A stretch of DNA of 5,182 nucleotides from JAAZMX01 sp035388025 (GCA_035388025.1 DAOOPA010000057.1:1-5182); one strand, 5' to 3'. Positions 1 to 5,182 are shown, counted from the stretch's first letter. Made by a program: numbers and translations. The notes: generated by a model not told the origin, from the letters alone.

Positions 1-3
1 CAT
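1..3 (-). other. possible start codon of the next gene (expected rpoC)
   Basis: The first three bases read ATG on the minus strand, 47 bases after the rpoB stop codon. Because rpoC normally follows rpoB in the same operon, this may be its start codon. Only the codon itself is visible, so this is an inference from gene order and not from protein sequence. No Shine-Dalgarno sequence precedes it; the bases just upstream are a run of six T's and AA. Confidence 0.25.
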
Positions 4-4
4 T

Positions 5-46
5 AAAAAATATCAAATTGTGTAGAGCTGTTCTATGCAAGCACCT
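5..46 (-). repeat. three-block motif, copy 1 (rpoB downstream spacer)
   Basis: Read on the minus strand, this spacer contains AGGTGCTTG, two bases, TAGAACAG, fourteen bases, then ATATTTTTT. The same three blocks with exactly the same spacing occur on the plus strand at 5132-5173. The central part can form a weak hairpin (ATAGA with TCTAC around ACAGC). It could be an operon-internal promoter, a weak processing or termination site, or a dispersed repeat. The function is unknown. Confidence 0.4.
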
Positions 47-50
47 AAAA

Positions 51-3000
51 TTATTCATTCCTGTCATCTTCCGTTCTTGGAACCAAAAAATCTTTTTTGG
101 TCGGCTCCACCATCTTAAATTCCCCCTCCTTATTAACCACCAACCCCTCTTTTAATAGCTCCACATCCAAACACAATCCTTTCAATTCTCTGATTAAAAC
201 ATTAAATGTTTCTGGAATATTCAATTTATTAATGGCCTCACCCTTGATAATTGATTCATATGCCTTGGAACGACCAGGTACGTCGTCGGATTTAATTGTC
301 AAAATCTCTTGCAAAGTATAAGCCGCCCCATAAGCCTCAAGCGCCCAAACTTCCATTTCTCCAAATCTCTGTCCACCGAATTGCGCCTTGCCGCCCAAAG
401 GTTGTTGAGTCACCAAAGAATAGGGGCCGATAGACCGTTGATGAATCTTATCTTCCACCATATGCACCAACTTCATAACATAAATATAACCAACAGTACT
501 TGGATTTTGAAATGGTTCGCCTGTCCGGCCGTCAGTCAAAATCATCTTGCCGGTTCGGCTATAACCCAATTTTTCCAGTTCTTCTTTTATAACTTCTTCT
601 GGTACTCCATCCAAGGGCGGAGTCACTACTTTTATTCCACGATCATGGGCCACCAAACCCAAATGGGTTTCCAAAATCTGCCCCAAATTCATTCTGGAAG
701 CCACGCCCAAAGGATTTAGAATAACATCCACTGGGGTACCATCTGGCAAACAGGGCATATCTTCTAGTGCCACCACTCTGGAAACCACGCCCTTGTTGCC
801 ATGCCGGCCAGCCATCTTGTCTCCCACTTGGATCTTTCTCATGTGCGCGATTGATATCTGTATCTGTTTTATTACTCCCGCTGGCAATTTATCGCCAGCC
901 GCCCTTGTGAATGTTTTGATATCTACCACCTTGCCATGTTCTCCATGTTCCAAATACAAAGAAGTGTCTCTAACCTCTTTGGCTTTTTCGCCAAAAATAG
1001 CCCTCAAAAGTCTCTCTTCGGCCGTCAGCTCTGTTTCTCCCTTGGGTGTGATCTTGCCTACCAAAATATCACCGGAAGATACCTCCGCTCCAATTCTGAC
1101 CACTCCGTCTTCATCAAGATTTTTTAATTTTTCTTCTCCAATGTTGGGAATGTCTCGAGTCACGACTTCTGGTCCGAGCTTTGTCTCGCGTACGTCAATA
1201 ATATAATCTTCTATATGAATGGAGGAATATTTATCATTATGAACCAACTTTTCTGAAATTAAAATAGCGTCTTCGTAATTGCCGCCCTCCCAGGGAATAA
1301 AAGCGACTAATAAATTCTGCCCCAAAGCCAACTCGCCTTGGTCGCAAGCCGATGAATCGGCCAAGACCGTCCCCTTTTCCACCCTTTGTCCTTTTTCTAC
1401 TATCACTCGCTGATTCAAACAAGTAGAAGCATTGGAACGAACAAACTTTACCAGATTATATGTCTTTACATCACCGTCATCACCCAAAACTTCAATTTTA
1501 TCGGCCTGCACATTGAGTATCTTGCCATCTCCATCAGCCACCAACACCTGGCCTGAATCCGTCGCCGCCCGTCTCTCAATACCTGTTGCCACCAATGGCG
1601 CCGCCGGCCGGACAATTGGTACCGCTTGTCTTTGCATGTTTGTACCCATCAAGGCTCTAACTGCGTCATTGTGCTCCAAAAAAGGAATTAATGATGTGCC
1701 AATAGACACAATCTGATTCGGGGCTACATCCATATAATCAATATCGTTTACCTCTCCGAGGATTGGTTCCCCTTCCTTTCTAACAGCCGCTTTATCTTCT
1801 TTAAAATAGCCATCATTATCAATAGCTGTTGTCGCCGCCGTCGTTGTTGATTTTTCTTCCGCAAAAGCGTCCAGGTAGACAATTTCCTTGCTGACCCTCG
1901 GCTTGCCATTTGTATCTTTCTCCACCTTGCGATAAGGCGTTTCAATAAAACCATAATTATTTACACGAGCATAAGACGCCAGATGCCCGACCAAGCCAAT
2001 ATTTGGTCCTTCTGGCGTGGCAATCGGACAAATCCGACCATAATGGGTTCGGTGAACGTCTCTCACCTCAAAACCAGCCCGCTCTCTCGACAACCCGCCT
2101 GGACCCATGGCGGAAATCCTGCGCTTGTGTTCTAGCTCCGCCAAAAGATTTGTCTGATCCATAAACTGAGATAACTGTGAAGACATAAAAAATTCCTTCA
2201 CCGCTCCCATAATCGGTCTCGCGTTTATTAATTGTGCCGGATTGATGTTGCTAATATCAACCGTGCTCATTTTGTCAACTATTGCTCTTTCCATTCTGGC
2301 CATGCCCAAACGAAATCGATTTTGAATCAATTCGCCGACCGCCCTGATCCGTCTATTGCCCAAATGATCAATATCATCAGCTTCTTTCTGATTTATATTC
2401 AATTTAATAATTTCTTTCAAAATGTTAATCAAGTCCTCTTTTTTAAATATCCTATTCTCTCTGTCCAGAGGATAATTGTCCCCAAAACGCTGATTGAGTT
2501 TATAACGCCCCACCTTGCCGAAATCATAACGATCAAAATTAAAAAACATAGAATGAATCAGAGAACGAGCGTTTTCCGCTGTCGCCAAATCTCCCGGCCG
2601 AATTCTCTTATAAACCTCCTTCAATCCATCGGCCTCGGTTTTAGCGGCATCTTTCTCCAAGGTAGTATCAATATATTTAAAATCTGGTAAAATATCTACT
2701 TCGCGGAACAATTCCTTTATTTCCAAATCAGTGATAAAACCAAAAGCCCGTAAGAGTGAAGTAATTGGCACTTTTCTCTTACGGTCTATTTTTACGGTAA
2801 TTACACCACTAGTATTTGTTTCTATCTCCAACCAAGCCCCGCGATTCGGAATAATTTTAGCCCCATAATACCGCTTGCCCATTACGTATTCTGAAGTAAA
2901 AAATACCCCGGCTGAACGAATCAATTGAGAAACAATAACCCTTTCTATTCCATTTATAATAAAAGTCCCCCTATCAGTCATCAGAGGAAAATCAGCCAAA

Positions 3001-3326
3001 TAAACCTCCTGCTCTTTAATCTCGCCTGTCCGTTTGTTGACCAATTTGGTCCTCACCCTTAGAGCCGCTTCATAAGTTGTATTTCTCTTGCGCGCCATCA
3101 CTTCGTCAAATCTTGGTTCGTCCAAAAAATAATCAGAAAAATACAATTCCAAATCACGGCCGATATAATCGCGGATTGGACTCACCTCTTCAAAAAGCTC
3201 TTTCAAACCCTCTTCCAAAAACCACTGGTAAGAACTCTTCTGACTCTCAATCAAATCCGGTAAATCATAAACATCGTGCTTTTTCCCAAAATAAAACCTC
3301 TCGTTTTTTAAAACCGCTGTAGCCAT
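51..3326 (-). CDS. rpoB: DNA-directed RNA polymerase subunit beta
   Basis: This is the beta subunit of the core RNA polymerase, which with beta' forms the catalytic cleft that makes all cellular RNA. The 1,091-residue protein is complete. It starts at the first ATG after an in-frame TAA eight codons or fewer upstream and ends in TAA. Visible landmarks are the rifampicin-pocket block at residues 382-410 (SSQLSQFMDQ, then HKRRIS), the PIATPEGPNIGL segment at 434-445, the flap region near 590-625, NLLVAFIPWEGGNYEDA at 671-687, KMAGRHGNKG at 837-846, and QPLGGKAQFGGQRFGEMEVW at 975-994. Residues equivalent to E. coli D516, H526 and S531 are D390, H400 and S405, so the pocket looks drug-sensitive type. 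The large E. coli insertion between the SLY and KMAGRHGNKG regions is absent, giving the short form of the subunit. No Shine-Dalgarno sequence precedes the start. The next gene on this strand is expected to be rpoC but lies outside the window. Confidence 0.98.
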   Translation of the reverse strand: MATAVLKNERFYFGKKHDVYDLPDLIESQKSSYQWFLEEGLKELFEEVSPIRDYIGRDLELYFSDYFLDEPRFDEVMARKRNTTYEAALRVRTKLVNKRTGEIKEQEVYLADFPLMTDRGTFIINGIERVIVSQLIRSAGVFFTSEYVMGKRYYGAKIIPNRGAWLEIETNTSGVITVKIDRKRKVPITSLLRAFGFITDLEIKELFREVDILPDFKYIDTTLEKDAAKTEADGLKEVYKRIRPGDLATAENARSLIHSMFFNFDRYDFGKVGRYKLNQRFGDNYPLDRENRIFKKEDLINILKEIIKLNINQKEADDIDHLGNRRIRAVGELIQNRFRLGMARMERAIVDKMSTVDISNINPAQLINARPIMGAVKEFFMSSQLSQFMDQTNLLAELEHKRRISAMGPGGLSRERAGFEVRDVHRTHYGRICPIATPEGPNIGLVGHLASYARVNNYGFIETPYRKVEKDTNGKPRVSKEIVYLDAFAEEKSTTTAATTAIDNDGYFKEDKAAVRKEGEPILGEVNDIDYMDVAPNQIVSIGTSLIPFLEHNDAVRALMGTNMQRQAVPIVRPAAPLVATGIERRAATDSGQVLVADGDGKILNVQADKIEVLGDDGDVKTYNLVKFVRSNASTCLNQRVIVEKGQRVEKGTVLADSSACDQGELALGQNLLVAFIPWEGGNYEDAILISEKLVHNDKYSSIHIEDYIIDVRETKLGPEVVTRDIPNIGEEKLKNLDEDGVVRIGAEVSSGDILVGKITPKGETELTAEERLLRAIFGEKAKEVRDTSLYLEHGEHGKVVDIKTFTRAAGDKLPAGVIKQIQISIAHMRKIQVGDKMAGRHGNKGVVSRVVALEDMPCLPDGTPVDVILNPLGVASRMNLGQILETHLGLVAHDRGIKVVTPPLDGVPEEVIKEELEKLGYSRTGKMILTDGRTGEPFQNPSTVGYIYVMKLVHMVEDKIHQRSIGPYSLVTQQPLGGKAQFGGQRFGEMEVWALEAYGAAYTLQEILTIKSDDVPGRSKAYESIIKGEAINKLNIPETFNVLIRELKGLCLDVELLKEGLVVNKEGEFKMVEPTKKDFLVPRTEDDRNE

Positions 3327-3378
3327 GAATTTTTATAGATAATTTATGAACAACAAAAAATGTACGCAAAAAATACTT

Positions 3379-3402
3379 CGGCTATCATATTGCCATGAGC
3401 CG
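3379..3402. terminator. hairpin with T-runs on both strands in the rpoB leader
   Basis: The arms CGGCT (3379-3383) and AGCCG (3398-3402) pair, and a two-base bulge allows three further pairs (CAT with ATG). On the plus strand the hairpin is followed at once by ATTTTT. On the minus strand it is followed by GAAGTATTTTTT. It therefore resembles a small bidirectional intrinsic terminator. It lies about 50 bases before the rpoB start codon, so if rpoB is transcribed from further upstream it would act as a leader attenuator. Otherwise it would block transcription coming in from either side. The stem is short, so its strength is uncertain. Confidence 0.45.
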
Positions 3403-3443
3403 ATTTTTGTGTATTAGAGAATATTTATATGTAATTTTATATT

Positions 3444-3491
3444 CTGCCTTAAAAACATTGATATTTTGGGTAAGCCCATCACTCAAGGCAG
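3444..3491. promoter_or_regulatory. long imperfect hairpin upstream of rpoB
   Basis: CTGCCTT at 3444-3450 is an exact inverted match to AAGGCAG at 3485-3491. Inside the 34-base interval a second small stem, TGGG with CCCA around TAAG, can form. If transcribed on the minus strand it would be a structured leader element about 120 bases before rpoB. It could instead be the residue of a mobile palindrome or a protein-binding site. No known regulatory RNA family is recognised. Confidence 0.35.
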
Positions 3492-3744
3492 GTGTGGATA
3501 AATAAAATATTTCTTTATTTAACAATATCACTATCCCCTTTTTCTGTCAAATCTTTACCCAGGATTTGAAAAAAAAACAGTTTTAGTGTATGTTTATCTC
3601 TAGAAGTTGATAATTTCGCCTATTTTGCCATTTTTTCATCTAAAGGCCCCAATTTAACTGTATTCCTTTAAAAATTGTGACATTGGATCATTTTTGAAAA
3701 TTAAAAATTTTGAAATTATTTGCGCTCTCGTAGTTCAATGGATA

Positions 3745-3853
3745 CCTGCCCGCCATAGCCTGAGCCCCTGTAGTTCAACGGATAGAACACCAGCCTTCTA
3801 AGCTGGTTATAGAGGTTCGATTCCTCTCGGGGGTATAGGCGATGGCAGGCGGG
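3745..3853. mobile_element. palindromic insert carrying a tRNA gene, inside the outer tRNA-Arg D-arm
   Basis: The insert begins CCTGCCCGCCATAGCC (3745-3760) and ends GGCGATGGCAGGCGGG (3838-3853). These 16-base arms pair with 13 Watson-Crick pairs, one G-U pair and two mismatches. Two more pairs (T3761-A3837 and G3762-T3836) bring the helix up to the inner tRNA, which forms the whole loop. The arms are far richer in G and C than the surrounding spacers. No target-site duplication is visible. From memory, unverified here, similar CCGCCATAGCC / GGCGATGGCAGGCGG palindromes are scattered in Parcubacteria genomes, which would make this a small non-autonomous palindromic repeat that has picked up a tRNA gene. 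No protein or group I or II intron core fits in 109 bases. Confidence 0.7.
3764..3835 (+). tRNA. tRNA-Arg(TCT), complete, nested inside the outer tRNA-Arg
   Basis: This is a full 72-base cloverleaf. The acceptor stem is GCCCCTG with CGGGGGT (a G-U first pair and one T-G pair), the D-stem GTTC with GAAC, the anticodon stem CCAGC with GCTGG around CTTCTAA, and the T-stem AGAGG with CCTCT around TTCGATT. The anticodon TCT is at 3797-3799 and A3835 is the discriminator. CCA is not encoded (TAGG follows), so a CCA-adding enzyme would be needed. It decodes AGA and probably AGG. It differs from the reconstructed outer tRNA at 10 of 72 positions, and the 26 bases from the D-stem 3' strand to the variable loop are identical. 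One base (A3763) separates its 5' end from the flanking palindrome helix, so the leader and trailer are base-paired, an unusual context for RNase P. Confidence 0.93.
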
Positions 3854-3907
3854 GAACACCAGCCTTCTAAGCTGGTTATGTAGGTTCGATTCCTACCGAG
3901 GGCACCA

Positions 3908-4035
3908 GAAACCTCAATAAAATAGAGCAGTTTACCGGAAATGAGCAATCTAAGACATTTTGTTTTAAAATTGAAATTTGAGATTTATTTGGATTTTGGA
4001 TTTGGAATTTGGTATTTAATCAAAGGGTATTCAGG
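3908..4035. repeat. AT-rich low-complexity stretch between tRNA-Arg and tRNA-His
   Basis: Between the tRNA genes, about 3971-4018 is made of a degenerate unit resembling ATTTGGA (TTGAAATTTG, AGATTTATTTGG, ATTTTGGATTTGG, AATTTGG, TATTTAAT). It looks like slippage-derived low-complexity DNA and has no open reading frame. TATTTAAT near 4013 could serve as a -10 box for tRNA-His, but the -35 is unclear. No GC-rich hairpin with a T-run follows tRNA-Arg, so the two tRNA units could be cotranscribed. Confidence 0.5.
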
Positions 4036-4107
4036 GGTGGCTATAGTTTAGCGGTAGAACAGCGGGTTGTGGTCCCGCTAGTCTGGGTTCAACTCCCAGT
4101 AGCCACC
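4036..4107 (+). tRNA. tRNA-His(GTG)
   Basis: A clean cloverleaf decodes CAC and CAU. The acceptor stem is GTGGCTA (4037-4043) with TAGCCAC (4100-4106), and the extra G at 4036 pairs with C4107, the G-1:C73 pair that identifies tRNA-His to histidyl-tRNA synthetase. The D-stem is GTTT with GAAC around AGCGGTA, the anticodon stem GCGGG with CCCGC around TTGTGGT, with GTG at 4069-4071. The T-stem is CTGGG with CCCAG around TTCAACT. CCA is not encoded: CCC follows C73. Two further G-C pairs flank the mature ends, making a ten-pair acceptor helix in the precursor. Confidence 0.96.
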
Positions 4108-4126
4108 CCCGAGTATCTTTACGATC

Positions 4127-4152
4127 AAAACACCGGATACTCCTGGTGTTTT
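4127..4152. terminator. bidirectional intrinsic terminator between tRNA-His and csaA
   Basis: AAAACACC at 4127-4134 is an exact inverted match to GGTGTTTT at 4145-4152, with GGA and TCC able to pair inside the ten-base loop. T-tracts lie at the end on both strands, so it can end tRNA-His transcription (plus) and csaA transcription (minus). It lies 19 bases after the tRNA end and 11 bases after the csaA stop, as expected for a shared terminator between convergent units. Confidence 0.8.
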
Positions 4153-4163
4153 AACTCTTAAAA

Positions 4164-4496
4164 TCAATATAATCTTCCTCCCAACAACGCTTTTTTGTCA
4201 GGCGCCACCAAATAACAATTTCCCTTTCCGTCAGGTACGCCCAATGTTAAAACCTCGGAAACAAATGGCCCTATTTGCCGCGGCGGGAAATTCACCACGC
4301 ATAAAACCTGTCTCCCAATTAGTTCTTCCTTAGAATAATTAGCTGGTAACTGCACGCTGGATTTCTTTATCCCGATCTCATCACCCAAATCAACGGTCAG
4401 CTTATAGGCTGGCTTTTTTACTTCCGGAAAATCTTCGGCTTTAATAATTTTACCAACTCTAATATCAATTTTTTGAAAATCTTCAAACGTAGCCAT
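4164..4496 (-). CDS. csaA: CsaA-family tRNA-binding-domain protein
   Basis: The 110-residue product is a single OB-fold tRNA-binding domain of the CsaA type, related to the C-terminal domain of methionyl-tRNA synthetase and to Trbp111. In Bacillus subtilis CsaA is described as an export-related chaperone that interacts with SecA, and the fold binds tRNA. Family signatures visible are the start MATFEDFQKIDIRVGKI, KPAYKL at 28-33, GIKKSS at 42-47, VVNFPPRQIG at 67-76, SEVL at 80-83 and LGVP at 85-88. The length equals that of the B. subtilis protein. I chose the ATG at 4494-4496 because it gives the conserved MATFEDF start. An in-frame TTG two codons upstream is possible but less likely. No Shine-Dalgarno sequence is seen. 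The gene starts 19 bases past the T-run of the radical SAM terminator, so it probably has its own promoter, perhaps using TATAAA near 4510. The stop is TGA. Confidence 0.92.
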   Translation of the reverse strand: MATFEDFQKIDIRVGKIIKAEDFPEVKKPAYKLTVDLGDEIGIKKSSVQLPANYSKEELIGRQVLCVVNFPPRQIGPFVSEVLTLGVPDGKGNCYLVAPDKKALLGGRLY

Positions 4497-4515
4497 AATC
4501 AATAAATTAATTTAT

Positions 4516-4552
4516 AAAAAACCGGACAAGATTAATTGCGTATCTTGCCCGG
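4516..4552 (-). terminator. intrinsic terminator of the radical SAM gene
   Basis: On the minus strand CCGGGCAAGAT pairs with ATCTTGTCCGG over eleven pairs (one G-U), with a nine-base loop, and is followed directly by six T's (plus-strand A-run 4516-4521). The stem starts one base after the radical SAM stop codon. It separates that gene from csaA on the same strand. Confidence 0.88.
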
Positions 4553-4553
4553 G

Positions 4554-5117
4554 TTAAATACCCCAATTTTTTGTGCTATCGGCGATGTTTATACAATCAT
4601 CGCCATTAATCTCTCTCATCCAATTAATCCTCAACTCCGTCAGTTGTTCTGCGGTCAAACCACCAACAGAGAGTCCAGCTCGTTCATGACTAGTATATCC
4701 ACGAGTATATGACTTGAGCGATGGATATACGGCCGTGCCTGGTAATGCCGTGTAAATAAACAGCATCACGTAGGCTAACCCGGCGCCTTTAAGACGCTTG
4801 GCATACTCCACCGTGTGTCTCATATTCTCAAAGGTTTCTTCATGGCCGTCGGATTTGAATCCAATCATAAATCCACCAACAGCCTGAAGGCCTTTTGAGG
4901 TAATATAACGAACAATTTCCTCGGCCTTATCCGCCTGTGCGTTGATTGTGGGCTTATGAGACTCACCAAGTGACCGCGGATTAGCTGACTCAATGGCCAG
5001 ATAAAATCTATAACACCCGCTCTCTGTCATCTTGTCAACCAAATCCTTGTATGTCAGTCCATGCCCAGGTTTCATGAGTTTAAACATACTCACCCCGCCC
5101 TCCTCGAACCACCTCAT
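4554..5117 (-). CDS. radical SAM protein, N-terminally truncated (C-terminal part only)
   Basis: The 187-residue product matches the later half of a radical SAM domain of the kind found in cobalamin-binding radical SAM proteins. Visible elements are ESGCYRFYLAIES at 32-44, a conserved K55 region, GGFMIGF at 81-87, the EETFENMRHTVEYAK helix at 93-107, and TALPGTAVY at 123-131. The CxxxCxxC motif that binds the 4Fe-4S cluster and any N-terminal B12-binding domain are missing, whereas family members are usually 400 residues or more. Upstream of the ATG the frame closes at a TAG about nine codons away, and the AT-rich 65 bases to the window edge encode nothing similar in any frame. The gene is therefore a remnant, or half of a broken gene, and cannot be a normal radical SAM enzyme. 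It keeps a strong terminator right after its stop. The substrate is unknown. Confidence 0.75.
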   Translation of the reverse strand: MRWFEEGGVSMFKLMKPGHGLTYKDLVDKMTESGCYRFYLAIESANPRSLGESHKPTINAQADKAEEIVRYITSKGLQAVGGFMIGFKSDGHEETFENMRHTVEYAKRLKGAGLAYVMLFIYTALPGTAVYPSLKSYTRGYTSHERAGLSVGGLTAEQLTELRINWMREINGDDCINIADSTKNWGI

Positions 5118-5131
5118 ATTATGTTTTTTAA

Positions 5132-5173
5132 AGGTGCTTGTCTAGAACAGACAAATAATTAGTAATATTTTTT
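5132..5173 (+). repeat. three-block motif, copy 2, with a small hairpin
   Basis: AGGTGCTTG, two bases, TAGAACAG, fourteen bases, ATATTTTTT: the same blocks at the same spacing as 46-5 on the minus strand. Here the centre also forms a perfect small hairpin, TTGTCT with AGACAA around AGAAC (5138-5154). It lies just upstream of the truncated 5' end of the radical SAM gene and points out of the window, so it may belong to the leader of an unseen rightward gene or mark the junction where the gene was broken. Confidence 0.4.
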
Positions 5174-5182
5174 GATAATTTT

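Larger units (their letters stand above)
3327..3723. other. gene-free divergent region between rpoB and the tRNA block
   Basis: This roughly 400-base region is AT-rich with many A and T runs and carries no credible reading frame. It must hold the rpoB promoter and leader on the minus strand and the tRNA-Arg promoter on the plus strand. Two hairpins stand out and are listed separately. A TATAAA lies five bases before the rpoB ATG on the minus strand and would suit a leaderless transcript, but no good -35 partner is visible. Another weak candidate on the minus strand is TTGAGT, 17 bases, TATCAA, inside the longer hairpin. On the plus strand GTGACA near 3678 resembles a -35 box but lacks a convincing -10. 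No promoter can be called firmly. Confidence 0.5.
3724..3907 (+). tRNA. interrupted tRNA-Arg(TCT), split in the D-arm by a 109-bp insert
   Basis: Two pieces, 3724-3744 and 3854-3907, together make a perfect tRNA-Arg. The acceptor stem is GCTCTCG with CGAGGGC, the D-stem GTTC with GAAC, the anticodon stem CCAGC with GCTGG, and the T-stem GTAGG with CCTAC. The T-loop is TTCGATT, the anticodon is TCT at 3866-3868, and the discriminator A3904 is followed by an encoded CCA. The D-loop AATGGATA keeps G18G19 and the A20 expected of bacterial tRNA-Arg. The insert sits exactly between position 21 and the 3' strand of the D-stem. Without it the tRNA would be 72 bases plus CCA and would read AGA and probably AGG. 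No stem has a mismatch, so the gene has not decayed visibly. It is either a recently broken gene replaced by the inner copy, or a precursor rejoined by an unknown route. The structure is certain; functionality is not. Confidence 0.85.

Noticed and set aside
793..1206. Plus-strand open frames within rpoB, here 137 codons
   Set aside because: It lies antisense to conserved rpoB sequence, has no recognisable motifs, and is explained as a shadow frame. The other overlapping frames in 97-3322 were dismissed for the same reason.
3694..3711. Palindrome AAAATTAAAAATTTT upstream of the tRNA block as an operator
   Set aside because: It consists only of A and T in an AT-rich spacer and is expected by chance.
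3745..3853. Group I or group II self-splicing intron in the outer tRNA-Arg
   Set aside because: At 109 bases, 72 of them a tRNA, there is no room for a catalytic core, and the insertion is in the D-arm instead of the anticodon loop.
3955..3978. Terminator after the outer tRNA-Arg at the T-rich ATTTTGTTTTAAAAT
   Set aside because: The only stem is five A-T pairs with no GC content, too weak to call a terminator.
4497..4502. Upstream TTG start for csaA
   Set aside because: The ATG at 4494-4496 gives the conserved family start and the usual 110-residue length.
1..5182. CRISPR array, insertion-sequence transposase, riboswitch of a known class
   Set aside because: No regularly spaced direct repeats, no transposase reading frame and no recognisable riboswitch core were found on either strand.

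Overview
The window looks like a chromosomal piece of a bacterium of the Candidate Phyla Radiation (Patescibacteria, Parcubacteria-like). This is an inference. It rests on a compact 1,091-residue RpoB whose N-terminus resembles that lineage, absence of clear Shine-Dalgarno sequences, AT-rich spacers, mostly non-CCA-encoding tRNA genes, and UGA used as a normal stop codon (csaA ends in TGA), which argues against the UGA=Gly groups Gracilibacteria and Absconditabacteria.

Layout from left to right. Positions 1-50 are the spacer after rpoB, with a possible start codon of the next gene (expected rpoC) at the very edge. Positions 51-3326 (minus) are rpoB, complete. Positions 3327-3723 are a gene-free, AT-rich divergent region holding two hairpins and the presumed promoters. 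Positions 3724-3907 (plus) hold the most remarkable object: a tRNA-Arg(TCT) gene split in its D-arm by a 109-bp insert, and that insert is a GC-rich inverted repeat enclosing a second, complete tRNA-Arg(TCT). After an AT-rich low-complexity stretch comes tRNA-His(GTG) at 4036-4107 (plus), then a bidirectional terminator, csaA (4164-4496, minus), a strong intrinsic terminator, and an N-terminally truncated radical SAM gene (4554-5117, minus).

The protein genes point left and the tRNA genes point right, so rpoB and the tRNA block are divergent, and tRNA-His and csaA converge on a shared terminator. RpoB, the tRNAs and the tRNA-binding protein CsaA are information-processing genes. The radical SAM fragment has no evident link to them and looks degenerate. 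A spaced three-block motif occurs at both ends of the window, pointing outward in each case. Apart from the nested tRNA the region is ordinary; the nested tRNA deserves direct experimental and comparative follow-up.
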